Of a stretch of DNA of 28,668 bases, positions 1 through 11,050 are shown one piece after another. The notes under the pieces were generated by a model. That model did no database searches. It had not been told where the DNA came from and saw only the letters and a program-made list of their open reading frames with translations. The DNA is from Apostichopus parvimensis. Lineage: Eukaryota > Echinodermata > Holothuroidea > Aspidochirotida > Stichopodidae. The translations under genes were made by a program, and so were the position numbers. How positions within the stretch are numbered: the stretch's first letter is position 1; each line of letters starts with the position of its first letter. The stretch spans positions 3,014 to 31,681 of the forward strand of contig KN894232.1 in assembly GCA_000934455.1 (NCBI GenBank), given 5' to 3'.

Positions 1-3000
1 TTTTAAATTTCTCATACAGTGCTAGGTTTCAGTTTTATAGTATAAATCAACCTAGTATCAAGATTTATTATGCACTAGAAATTCCTTATAACACAGAGTC
101 ACATCATACAGAGAAAAAATTAATCATATTAGGATAGTTATACCCCAGTTATCAGCTGTTAAGATATTTGATCTGCAAACGATAAAAACTGCTTCCTGAG
201 AGAGAGTACTGTATAAGATGGGTCTCTTTCTTTCTCTTTCACTGTCTTAGAAATGCTTAATCAACGGAGATCAATCAACCTAGCATAAATGATCCAGGAA
301 ATCACAGCTCTCTTAATGAAATCAAAAGAGACAAATGAAAGTTGTCTATGATTTTTGCAAGTGAGCTGAAAACAAAAATGTCATGAAAACATGAATACAT
401 CCGCTGTTATGTACTTACTATAATGGGCATACTACCCATAAGGCATAAAGAGGTTTTAAGAGTAGGTTAGATTGTTTAGTTACGGTGTGTACTAAGTATA
501 ACCTCGAATGATCTTTGATTTCAAGGACCTTTGACCTTATTTTCAATCTGTATAAGTTGTCTCAAATGAACAAAACAATGTTTTATTCCATTTAAGGAAC
601 CTCAGTTTCCATATAATGGAGATAATAGTGATGAACTGACCTGCAATCAGAAGACAACAATATTACATATAGAAAGCCACTAAGCAAAAGTAACCAACTA
701 AACATAAGTAATACGTTATTCGGTGCAGCTGCTTGTAAATAATGAACAGTTGCTACAAATGAAAGGCCCAACCACTGTAACTGCATTGTAAATACTACAA
801 ATCTAACTTTCACCTTTTTGTTATTTATACCGAAAGGGGGAAATAACTTAAAATATCTATTCATGTGGACTAAGCATGTAAAGATTTAATTCCAACCTCT
901 ACCTCCCCCTGTTTCCCCCACCAACCCCTATATCCCCCACCTATTCACATATACAATGAATTTGTATAATTGCTTCTAAATTTGTCATTGCCTCTAGGGA
1001 CAACTATGGTATTTGCATCCCCTTTGCATCCCTTGCACGTGCGTTAACTGCTTTATTGTATTGTTTTAACTTTTTGAATACCAGCACCCACTGAAGCCCT
1101 CATTCTCATCAGCACTTAAATGAATCCTTGATGGGCTACCAACATATATTGGAGTTTCCTTCTTAAACACACTCACTGCCAATAATATGATTCAACAAAA
1201 GAAATTCTTTATCTGTATCTCTTTTCCTTACAATCCTTTTAATTTAAACCAATCATAGCGCCCCGGCCACATTTGAATTTCTTCTTTCTTATGATTTTGT
1301 TTAGATCAAACTACATATAAACTGAATATGTATTGTAGAAAGAGCCTCTACAAGCCTCTCACAAATTCTCCTTTACATTAGAACTAGCAAGTAGGCAACC
1401 ACATAGACAAAAGTCAAAATATACAGCTAAAGCTTGATAAATCCTGGTAACCTTGCCAACATGACTGCAGGCTTGATTTAATGTTTCAATGCCTGATTTA
1501 GTTACAAATAAAGTCTTTTATATTTTCTAGCTGTGCTGTTTTAATTTAAGTGTGCTGTTTTAAGTGCGCTGTATAAAGCACTTTAATGCAAAATGCGGTG
1601 TGTTGTTCAAGGGCAGCTTCTTGTGTTGACTTTTGTCAATGTTTTATGCTATTCCATATCAACCCCCCACCCACTCAAAATACATGGGTTTTTACCATAC
1701 CTAGTCAAGTTTGATTCACAGAGTGAAGAAATTGACAATTTTCAACTTGCCATGTCCATTTATTTTTAAAGCAATATTCCAAAATGTGGTAGGGACAAAA
1801 TATTACGAATTTAACTGGAATCATTAATAACGTGCTAATTAACGATCATTTGGTGAGGAAATTTTAAAGGGATACCCCTCAACCGAGGACCAATTGCCAG
1901 AGGATATTCTCTGTGGATTTTGGTAAAAATTTCTACAAACTGAAGATGAAATAGAAGATGATGCTTTAAAGCCTTCAGTAATTCCTTGCAAGGTTTTTAA
2001 GATTATGAAATAGGACACTAAAATCCAAGACCACAAAGGACAGTTAGAAAGCCTGCTGAGATGAAATGTAATAATCTGGTTAGTCACTCAAGGTTAACGG
2101 ATAACTTAATATATTAAGATTATTTGGTACCGCAATATCATATAAGCCTGGACAACATTAGTGCGTTCTCAATTTGCAAAGATATGACACCATAAACCCA
2201 AGCAATATTCCAACACGAACACATTGATATTAAGAGCAAACGGGAGAAAACAGGGGAAAGGGATTTCCAGGAGTTTGTTCAAGGGAGGGGCAGAAATTCT
2301 TAGCCTATCAATCATTTTGAATGGTTTCACAAGCCAACAGAGACCTTAGAGTTTCCGAACCAAAATTTTTCAAATGGGAGTGAAGGTAGGGAATGGGGTG
2401 GGGTGGGGGGTACGAGAGGAGGGAGCTGGGAAGAGAAGTAAACTATGCCATCTGACTTCACTGATGCTCAAAATGACACCAATCAATGTCTAGAAGTGGA
2501 AGTATTTCCTACATGACAATATTTCAATTCTAAGCTCACCGCAACACGGCCACAAGTGGCAAATATTAATTACCTTCGTAGACACCATAATATGATGACA
2601 AGCTAATCCCAACAAGTCTCCATGAACAAATGAGTCCAAAGGCATCAACATTTTGCTGAAAATTTGCACAACAAATTATAACTTCCTCACAAATGAAAAC
2701 TTCAATAAATTTACCAACAGTCAACCCTGATATATTGCAGCCCGCAAACCTTTTTTCAAAAACAGACAAAATTCCAAGAAAAAAGAAGACCAAAATAATT
2801 ACAGTAACGTTGCTACCAAGCCACTAAAAGAAACAAAAGAACAAGAATTCATCCAGATTAAATTGATCCTAGTTTTAAGTTGTGATACTCTCTACATCAT
2901 CAGTAGTGTTTGAAGATACTTCAGGCTAGGTAGGCAATACTGGTAAACAATGCCACTGCATAGACCAGGCTTGGAAACAAGCCTTGGATATAAATTTAAA

Positions 3001-3368
3001 TTCAATCTAATAAACAGCATCCTGTTAGGGAGATGCTTTTAAATACATCGGATATTACGCTATCTATACCATCCCACGAGAGGGGAATCACTTTTCAGAT
3101 CTCGTAATGTGACGTCTAGCCATGTGATAGTGCAAGGCCAATTTTTAATGGTAGTCCAGTCTCCCAGAAATTTCTGTTCCGAAAGGCAAAATCAGCGAAA
3201 GAGGTTGTCAGACGAACCACTAATCGTTTACATCAAATTCAGATTGCATTGTAACTCAATACCCCCAAATAGGTAGTAACATGTATGATGTATTGGGTAC
3301 CGCCCCCAAATCTTTTAAATTTTAAAATACTAACTACCTGTAAAAACAATGATAGGAATTTTACTCAC
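1..3368. other. No supported gene; probable NCKAP5 intron
   Basis: This AT-rich stretch lies downstream of the last recognised NCKAP5 exon. Several minus-strand open frames of 75-90 codons with hydrophobic runs occur (592-864, 1839-2087, 2566-2793). Some have acceptor-like pyrimidine tracts, but they match no family I know. A G-rich tract capable of a quadruplex sits at 2389-2410 on the plus strand. Confidence 0.6.
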
Positions 3369-3407
3369 CCTTTGTATAAGCAATGCCTGAACCACTTGAC
3401 TTGCAAC
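3369..3407 (-). CDS. NCKAP5: NCKAP5-like 13-codon micro-exon VASQVVQALLIQR
   Basis: The acceptor TTCTTGACAG precedes 3407 and the donor AGG|GTGAGT follows 3369. The 39 bases encode VASQVVQALLIQR, phase 0 at both ends. After ...RCLDE of the previous exon this gives RCLDEVASQVVQALLIQR. Vertebrate NCKAP5 proteins, as I recall them, read RCLDEVANQVVQALL at this point, so both sequence and phase fit. The following family segment (about EECxKLKxRVFDLE) was not found in 1-3368 and is probably beyond the window edge. Confidence 0.72.
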
Positions 3408-4427
3408 CTGTCAAGAATGGGGGGAAAAAAGAGAAAAAGATTACACATTAAGTCAAGGCAAGATATTTTATATACACAGTAACCCATATAACGTTGTTTC
3501 CATCCTATAGAGAAATACAGCATACCTTTAAGAATGTATTAAATTAGTGATGAGAAAACTTGAAGAATATCGCAAATTATCCCAATTAAACATCCATAAT
3601 CCTGCGAGATTTTATGTCAAATCTGGATTCTTCTCTCTGAATATTGTTGATATAATGTGTCAACCTACATTCTAAACAGAATTAGGGCAAAGTCCTTTCT
3701 TAGCGGGCCCCCATGATGAAACCCATTGAAGATTGACGCATAAATTTATCAGATAACAGTCCTGAATTAAGAGAGGCACTTTAACAACCCGTGGTGCTTT
3801 GATTTGATGAAAAACGTCAAATATAAACCAACCCATATTTACCGGTATATCAAATTCACAAAATATCCACGATTATGTTTCTTTATTTTTATTTCAACTT
3901 TTACTGACACTGCTCATGTAATTAGCCTTTCAAATGTCAACTCTAGAGCCCTTCACGTTCATCCAGGTACCACTATGCGATCACTCATTCCTCATGACTT
4001 ACTTCATACCTGTGATGACTCATGCAAATTCTTTCTCTTGGCCTGTACAAAGATAGGCTCGGCTAAGGGATATGTCTCGGCTTTTGTTTTAAGCTTTCTT
4101 TCTTTCTTCATCCCTTTTTCCATACCTGATATTTTACTAAATTATTCCACAGAGTATATTTTAGGGCACCCAAAAGAATTTCAAACTCTTTCATTATTTG
4201 CAAAATTTGTTTGAATGGACTGTACGATAAAAGGATATATTTAAACCACTCAGTGGTGAAGGTTGTTTGTGAGGGGACTGACCGTGCAAATGCATTATGA
4301 TGTCATAGTCTAAATATAGATCATTATGACTACAGTCTCCCTGAGATGACATCATGATAACATCTGAGATATATATGGGTCAAAATACAGTTCTAGGTTA
4401 CGAAAGTGTGACATTCATTGTAAAAAA
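3408..4427. other. No supported gene; part of the 14-kb NCKAP5 intron
   Basis: The only sizeable frame is a 136-codon plus-strand one (3804-4214) without recognisable motifs, and it is not called. A 10-base inverted repeat, ATGATGTCAT at 4297-4306 and ATGACATCAT at 4345-4354, could form a weak stem. Confidence 0.6.
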
Positions 4428-4463
4428 TGAACACAGACAGACATTTGTGAAACATGTTTTATT
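4428..4463 (-). terminator. Probable polyadenylation signal of the DDE-like gene
   Basis: On the minus strand AATAAA lies at 4463-4458 and is followed by a GU-rich stretch (TGTCTGTCTGTGTTC, about 4442-4428), the expected layout of a poly(A) signal with a downstream element. It would give a 3' UTR of about 1.3 kb after the stop at 5765. Another AATAAA at 4817-4812 is an alternative. Confidence 0.4.
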
Positions 4464-5268
4464 TGAACATGCAATATCTTCAGCAGACAATCAAAGAACA
4501 GTAAGATAGTTTGTTAACAGGAAGTCAAGTTTTGAGCTCAAGAATGAGAATTTTTTTTTTTTTTGTACGTAACTTGGTGTCCACCACATTGTATTGTTAG
4601 CAATGCCATTCCACTTGCTTTAGGGCCATAAACCAATGCAAGGAGCTTAATTTTTTTCTGAAAAAGCTTTGCATATATTTTAAATGATCTTAAAGTGTGC
4701 ATCAAGACAAGTTGACATACCAGGCAGGGTGGACACCGTTACTTACAAATAAACCATTTCATTTAACACACTAAAGTAATTTTATGATGTAATTTCAGGG
4801 CTTAAAATCCTTTTATTTGTATAAAAACACAATTTCCTTATGAATTAGCTATGTTTAATTACATGAACTGCCAACCACATAGTCTCTGATAATCAAACTT
4901 GAAGTAAAGTGTTCGTAACAAGGACACCAAATAGAACTAGCGAATGGAAAAATCTTTGCACAAACTTGTCTCTTCTTTTTCCCTTCATATTCAGTTCACT
5001 TCTGCATAAACACAGGAGCATATATATATTTTACTAACATGCACCACGTGGAGCATGTGGTAGAATATTGTTTTCAAGGAATGAGATGCAAAGTGGCAAG
5101 ATGCAAAGTGGCAAGATGCTTGGAAACCCCATATTGGAAATAATCATTACAAACATTTTTTTTTCCATTCAGCCAAGTCAAGATTTCCTGCACCTTCAGG
5201 AGGAAGCACAATGGAAGAGGCTCAGACCTACATCAATGTTTCTCTTTTTACAATTACATATTTTTGCC

Positions 5269-5651
5269 GTCAATCACATTCAACTGAATTATCAATTTAT
5301 GAATTGTTACAAATATCTTAAAATAATCATTATGAACTATGCAAACACAACTACAACATTGAATACGGAATGAAATAATGCATCCAAAATATCATGTAAA
5401 TTGTGCATAAATGTCATTAGATATTTGTCATAATGAATTAATATTCTATGAATTATAATGTCAATCACATTCAACTGAATTATCAATTTATGAATTCTTA
5501 CAAATATCTTAAAATAATCATTATGAATTATGCAAAAACAACTACAACATTGAATACGGAATGAAATAATGCATCCAAAATATCATGTAAATTGTGCATA
5601 AATGTCATTAGATATTTGTCATAATGAATTAATATTCTATGAATTATAATG
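5269..5651. repeat. Tandem duplication, period 191 bp, two copies
   Basis: The copies are 5269-5460 and 5460-5651. They differ at only about three positions (for example GAATTGTTAC versus GAATTCTTAC), so they are about 98 percent identical and the duplication is recent. It lies just downstream of the DDE-like stop codon, within the presumed 3' UTR. Confidence 0.93.
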
Positions 5652-5764
5652 TGATGAAATTGAATGAATACAAAGTAATGTGGTACATTGTATTGTACAA
5701 CAGGTAGTAAAGTTGAGTTTGCATTTTCAGTTCATCAGGTCAACACATACTTTGGATCAGTAAC

Positions 5765-5983
5765 TTATACTTTCATAGCAGTGTTCATCTTGCTGACATC
5801 TTCATTGCTAAAGCGAAATTGCTCTCTTTTGTTGGCCAGTTCTGGATACCCGATTGTACAAAGTATGCTACTTCTTGGTTCCCATGAATCATCCTTTAAT
5901 GCAGGCCATACATACAAGTTGCTGCCACATTGCTTCATAAATCTTACATGGATTTCCTCCTTGTTGTCAGTTTGCCCAAGGAC
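5765..5983 (-). CDS. Terminal coding exon 3 of the DDE-like gene
   Basis: The acceptor TTTCACCAG precedes 5983 and the frame continues in phase 0 from exon 2, giving FIGE then VLGQTDNKEE. The exon encodes residues 909-980 and ends with TAA at 5767-5765. It contains VRFMKQCG, a YVWP motif (WP at 934-935) and KREQFRF (960-966). From memory, related uncharacterised transposase-like proteins end in the same order of motifs (VGQV, WP, RGQF). The intron before it is 343 bases. The agreement of acceptor, phase and family-typical tail is why this open frame is called an exon. Confidence 0.75.
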   Translation of the reverse strand, partial: VLGQTDNKEEIHVRFMKQCGSNLYVWPALKDDSWEPRSSILCTIGYPELANKREQFRFSNEDVSKMNTAMKV

Positions 5984-8900
5984 CTGGTGAAATGAATACA
6001 CAAATGAACATTATTTGATTTGCTTGTTTTGCAAAATTATATTGATAATCATAATTAAAGAAGTGACACCAGCATTGGAGGGGGGTATATAATGCCTATT
6101 GATTTAAAATTGTTATTCCCTCCTGATTGATTTGTGGTAAAAAAACCCAGCAAGAACATACATTATTTGCATCTTAAGAAATGCTGGGACCTGCCGGAGG
6201 AGGGGGGGGGGGGGGCTTATGACACCACTGCAAATTATTCAGGATTGGCATTTTCTGGAAATCACTTTAATTACCAAGCCCATGTTGTTGAAATTGATTC
6301 AACATCTTCCCAAATGTAGTACTCACCTCCCCAATAAACACAGAGCAGGACTGTTTTCCAAACAGCTTTACAGCGACAAACGTTCCAGGTTGCAGCCTAT
6401 CCTCAGGACCTGTTTCAACTCTAAGTACAAAATGAATGAAATTTTTAGTTAAAATCAATATTAACTTAATTATGCCTGGAAATCAATTACAAAATAAATG
6501 CACAACTTTTCAATACATATTAAAGATAAATGCCTTCTTATCAAATATTTCAATATTTTTAATATGTACAATTTGGGTTAACAATGCTAGGAACAATAAC
6601 CTTAAATTTAAATAAGACAAAAATATCACTGTAAAGAAGATTGTTATACCTATTGGATCCAGGTGCCATGCTTTCAAGACTGGCTCTTGTTGACTCAGGA
6701 TTGATATCACTGTCTTTAGTTGATGCAGCGTAGACCTTAACGTCAGATTTGTCACAGATGATAGTTTTGATGCAGTCACTTACAGGGGAAGGTAGGTCAA
6801 AGGTTAAAGGCTCTCCCATGGATGAAAGAAACCCACAGCATGAATTATCAGGAACAGGTAGGTCACAGTTTGGAGTTTGGCTCCTTGATGATTGAACATC
6901 ACAGTACGAGGGTAAGTCACTTTGGTTTATTTTCTTGCCCGTCTGTAGCTGAAAAATACCAACTGGACCAGCAAAGAGAGCGTTGATGCAATTGTCATAT
7001 TCCCCGCGAATGCACTTGCTGCAAAAGCAACTCCTCTCTCTGGCCATTATTACTGATGGCATAACCCCCACAAAACAATGAAGACTTCTTGTTTGAGGGA
7101 CTGGTTTTAGTCCCTCATTTCGTTCTTGCCTGTCTCTCTGTATTTCCCCATCTCTAACAAAGAAAAATGTCCTTCTGGAGTGGACATGCTTTTCTGGTAC
7201 AGACTGTAAGTTGTCACGGCCGTACTTGTAGAGGTCGTGGGCATTAGAAATTATGACCTGCCTCCCTTTCACAGCAGATGCTGCTAATCGTTTCAAGACG
7301 CCAATCTCGCCATCACATGGCCCTTTCCCGTGCCTACTACCAAAGAAGTGTTTCTCGACTTTGCAGCCTAGATCTTCCATTCCATATGACGCTTCATTAA
7401 AGGAAGTTTTGTTCTTGTACTGACTCCCTGCTCCGTCAGAAAAGTGCACTTGCTTGGTAAAGGAGATCCCTTGTCTTCTTAGGTACTCGGTAGCAATTGC
7501 AACAAAGTGATGGACAGCATGCTGGTCATGAGTGCGGTCATCAGAAACAAACATGAGAGATTCATGGACTACCTCATCACATGATCCCTCTGGGCAGTTG
7601 AAGTAAGCTACAACAGGGTGAATGGTAGCCTGGTTGTAGCTCCAGTGAGCACTCTGTGCCTCGTCTTGGTAGTGACAGTTATAATTTTCCGCAAAATCTA
7701 AACAGAAGACAACCCATTTCTCAGGGATGCTTTTGCAGAGGTTACTGAATTGCATAGCCTGCCATTTAGCGTTAGCTAAATGTTTTGCAAATGGTTCCAG
7801 TTTTGTTGCCAGGATATTCACCAGTTCTCCAATAGTGCCAGATTTAATCTTGAGTGTCATTCTCTTTCCTTTCTCTGTAAGTGACATTTCCCATGACTTC
7901 CATTGCACCTCCCATTTTCCTTGAACTTCAAGGAGAGGGTGCAAATGTTCTCTCACTTTATTCACACCACATTCATTACAGACTCGATCCACACATTCTT
8001 TCTTCGGGAAACTGCCCACTGTTGAACAAACCGTGATTTCAGATGCGGCATATACATCTTTGATAGCAGCAACCTTTATGCCAGATGTGGAAACTTTTGG
8101 TCTCAAGGCTTCCAATATGAACTTAACATTGACACAATATTCACACATACATTGCAGCAATTTTGTGTGTGACATTGGTTTGACATTAGCAGGGCGGAGT
8201 TTCTGGAACTGGCTGAGCGAGATTATGATGTGTGGATTCTCTTCTTTGAAAATTTTGTATGCACATGAAGTTGTGCACTCCATAACCTTCCCAGAAGTGG
8301 ACTTTCTTGCCATTGGCAGTTCACGAGTAATGTCACCACGACTGTAGAAGTCAGTCACCTTTCTTATTTTGTCAGCGTCAAAAGCATCCTTTCGTTTCTT
8401 TCTTTCCAGCATGACACCAGGTGACTTGGTTAGAAAATTCCAGCTGAAGCCAAATTCTCTTTGGGCAGTCTTCTTCTTCACCTTATTTTTAATTGTTAAC
8501 ACTAAGTGCAGTAGTCGGCGAAGCTGTAGATCACGAGGTGAACGTGACCTCTTGATTTCTTGGATGACTTTCTTCACAGAATTACTTTCCAGAAATGTGA
8601 GCCTCTTCCTCTGCGTAGGGCTATAAATGAGCTTCTGTTTTAAAGCAGTCTTTTTCCGGGGTGTTGCATTCTGTACGACACTTGATAAAACCTCAGCAAA
8701 CTTTTGAGGATTCTTTGGCAGAATACGCAGTGATCTAGAGATTGCTTTCCTCTTGGCATTTTGAGAGGGAAACACCCCAATACCAGGCTGTGCAGTGGGC
8801 GATTGATTGTAGGCATTGAGAGGTGTCTGTTGACAGGGACTGCTATTTCTGGCTGCTCTTTGTGCAGCGTAACGTTCCCGCCTAGCCTCGTTCACTCTTC

Positions 8901-9279
8901 TCCTCTTTTGCGCCGACATTTTCTGCCTCTGTCTTCTCTTGTCTTGGCGCCACTTCTCTCTCAGACTTTTCTTCTCTGCCCTCGTGTATGTTCTGCTCTT
9001 GTTTGCACCTCCTAAGCCTGCTTCCTTCTTTCTTTGTCTGTACTTCAACATTCTTATGCGACTTAATTCTGTGTCTCTCACCTGCTGCTCTTCGCTCCGA
9101 TTGGCCCGCCATAGTTTAAGTCGTATCTTTTCTTTCTCAGAAAAACTTGGGTACTGATCAGATTCTTTGCGTTGTCTCCTGTAAATCCTTTGATACTCTG
9201 CCTGAGTTGTGTGCCTTTTCTCTGGAGGGGATACAGTGGTGGAGGGAGTCTTGTTACTTGTCCTTTTTCTGAGATTCAT
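5765..9279 (-). CDS. DDE-transposase-like nuclear protein, 980 aa, three coding exons
   Basis: Coding segments are 9279-6650, 6420-6327 and 5983-5765. They total 2943 bases, exactly 981 codons including TAA. The ATG at 9279 is preceded in frame by TGA (9285-9283), which fixes the start. Residues 20-145 are extremely Arg/Lys-rich, suggesting nucleic-acid binding and nuclear location. Cysteine clusters C377-x-C-x2-C382 and C429-x4-C-x2-C437 precede the core, and C751-x-C-x2-C-x7-C764 follows it. The core resembles an RNase H-fold DDE domain: CLDFAENY (D528), SDD (579-581), FSDGAGSQYK (D615) and HFFGSRHGKGPCDGE (D656/E658). I recall similar uncharacterised proteins from cnidarians, molluscs and fish, also with a C-terminal WP...QF module; I cannot assign a named transposon superfamily. 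Without splicing, exon 1 would read on to a stop at 6559 and lose that module. The gene lies inside an NCKAP5 intron on the same strand. Whether it is catalytically active is unknown. Confidence 0.82.
6327..6420 (-). CDS. Coding exon 2 of the DDE-like gene (barrel module, first half)
   Basis: This 94-base exon is bounded by TTGTACTTAG before 6420 and GTGAGT after 6327. The first exon leaves AG of an Arg codon after the donor AATAG|GTATAAC at 6650, and the A at 6420 completes it. The exon then encodes 31 codons (residues 878-908) and ends in phase 0. The stretch PGTFVAVKLFGKQSCSVFIGE alternates hydrophobic and polar residues in the way of the first strands of an SH3- or Tudor-like small barrel. 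That fold is inferred from pattern and family recollection. The intron before it is 229 bases. Confidence 0.75.
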
Positions 9280-9289
9280 AGTTCATAAG

Positions 9290-10796
9290 CCTGCAGTGAA
9301 CAATTCATAACATCGGAAGATTGCCATTAGTAACATGACTGTGTCTTCAAACACGGAAATCATTTGTCACAAACACAATACAAATTTTGTAAGAAGGAAA
9401 TAGAAATAGCTGCAGTAATAGCATTAAATACATTTACTTTCTGAAGTCATTTCAGTTGCCAGCCTCGACTAGAAAACTGGTAAAATAAATTAAGCCAATC
9501 CAGAAAGTTCTTATAATGGCATGTGATTTTTCTTTGATCAAGACCTAATAAAGTAGGCCTAAACTAATTAAATATAAGCATGCCAAGAAAGAGAGGCCAT
9601 TTCTTTATTAAAGAATGATAGACGGTTTAACGTATACTCCAGTACTAGTGTGTTAAATTAAGAATGTTGATGCACATGATGTTATGCACTAGACATTACT
9701 AACGTGAGGGTTTTGGCTACGTAGAACAAATCTGCTAAATTTCTCTAAAGAAAAAAAGGCCCTTACTACAGCCTGGCCCTTATCTATAAGTATGATCCCC
9801 CTCACTATCAACTCCTCTTAAAAAAGGAAAAAGAAAACCAACACAGGAATGAAATAGAAACAGGAGGTAACTTGAAGTAGGTACTACAGTACAGTAACTA
9901 ATACAAGTACAAAGAACTAGGTTAAGTAATCTCAGTTAACCAACACTTGAGCCAGACCATAAGACAAAGCTTTACATTCATTTGCGTATAGTGTCCTTGT
10001 TACGAACCAGCACATATTTCGCACTGTTACTGAAAACGTACAATTAATTAATATCAACCTCCCACAAACATATTTATTACGACAGTACCTTGCAGACAAT
10101 AGCACTGGTACGCACAAACACAAGTATGTTACGCAAGACTAACTATGTTCGCTAATTTAACGTTAGGCCTAGTCTAACGTTAGGCTACGTGGCCTAGGCC
10201 TAACCAATGAACAAGACGTCTTTATTTACGTACGTTTACGAAATCACAGTTTGTTCTTAACATGCAGTATTTTGTTTCAAGTGTCATCGGCGGGTATTCG
10301 CAATTGATATTAAATGTGTTATTTGTGACATTAAATCTTTGGTGATAACTGCAGATCACCGACCAGGGAAAATATGTGTGAAAGTACAAACGTACGTCAT
10401 CGGGACACTGTAAGCACTTCATTTATAGCCTTTTTTCGCGTATCCTACGTTACGAACATCACCTAAATGCCGTATAAACATCGAATTCCAACGTAGGCCT
10501 ACTGTAACATTATTTTCATGAAATGGTGCTCTTTTTTGGCGTTACGAAAAGAAATATGAAGAAATCAGCAGCAAAAGATCGCCCAAATTTCCTTTCTCCC
10601 CGAAACGTTAAAATATATAGTTGTTCGTAACTTTGGACACAATGTTGCATACTATCGCAATTCTCAAGCATATGCACAAAAATCAATTTTCTAGCCTATT
10701 TCTATAACCAGAGACCAACATTTTCTTCCAGTCGTCCTTTTTATGCTTCACTATTGTGATTCAAATAAGATGTAAGGATGGATGACTAAGATACGT
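9290..10796. other. 5' intron of the DDE-like gene; no gene seen
   Basis: The stretch lies between the putative 5' exon and coding exon 1. It holds several short AT-rich runs. At 10159-10204 there is a compact cluster of the palindrome-like words TAGGCCTA and CTAACGTTAG. CpG content rises towards 10.8 kb. Confidence 0.55.
10159..10204. repeat. Cluster of AACGTTAGGCCTA-type words
   Basis: CGTTAGGCCTAG, CTAACGTTAGGC and CCTAGGCCTAAC occur within 46 bases and are partly inverted relative to each other. Words of this kind are familiar from echinoderm genomic DNA. No function is implied. Confidence 0.5.
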
Positions 10797-10819
10797 ACCT
10801 GATTTTTTCCGATTTTCAT
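10797..10819 (-). other. Putative 5' non-coding exon end and splice donor of the DDE-like gene
   Basis: On the minus strand the sequence AAAATCAG|GTACGTATC gives a strong donor at 10799/10798, at the edge of the CpG-rich block. An acceptor TTCACTGCAG|G lies at 9291/9290, just upstream of the main start codon. Joining them removes a 1508-base intron. An ATG at 10819-10817 in the upstream exon would open an 11-codon upstream reading frame whose TGA overlaps the main ATG. The transcription start is not determined. Confidence 0.45.
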
Positions 10820-11050
10820 GATAATGCCCGAGAAGTTAAACGCACGCAACACATTAGCGGGTTGAGACTACACGTGTTGTGAGTGTATCGCCTCGGCCTA
10901 TATCGGGCTTTTCCGGATTTTTTCAAGGGATTGAGCTGGGAGGTATAGCGTTGGATCATGGCGCGTAATGTCTGAAAAATACCGGCGTCGTTCGGAAAGA
11001 ATCGGCGGCGATTTTATGTACGTAACGAAGTGGATACTAAACTAAACTAA
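10800..11050 (-). promoter_or_regulatory. CpG-rich block, probable promoter of the DDE-like gene
   Basis: About 20 CpG dinucleotides occur in roughly 220 bases here, while most of the window has about one per 100 bases or fewer. The block includes clusters such as ACCGGCGTCG and ATCGGCGGCG. It directly precedes the putative 5' exon donor at 10799, which fits an unmethylated promoter for the minus-strand gene. No clear TATA box was identified. It could also drive a plus-strand transcript, but no plus-strand gene is evident downstream. Confidence 0.5.

Noticed and set aside
592-864. 90-codon hydrophobic minus-strand frame
   Set aside because: AT-rich DNA readily gives hydrophobic open frames; there are no motifs, and an acceptor-like site lies inside it.
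1839-2087. 82-codon minus-strand frame with a possible acceptor at its start
   Set aside because: Its phase does not fit the frame at 2573-2818, and composition and content look like chance in AT-rich DNA.
2573-2818. Minus-strand frame with a long pyrimidine-tract acceptor, a hydrophobic segment and a GTAATT donor
   Set aside because: It resembles an exon of a membrane protein, but no family is recognised. It lies just downstream of an NCKAP5 exon where an intron is expected, and no in-phase partner was found.
3804-4214. 136-codon plus-strand frame
   Set aside because: No domain, no supporting splice sites, and composition like surrounding intron.
6559-6649. C-terminal extension of the 906-codon frame beyond residue 877
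   Set aside because: It starts at a splice donor (AATAG|GTATAAC), is AT-rich and hydrophobic, and the alternative spliced exons join in phase to a family-like tail.
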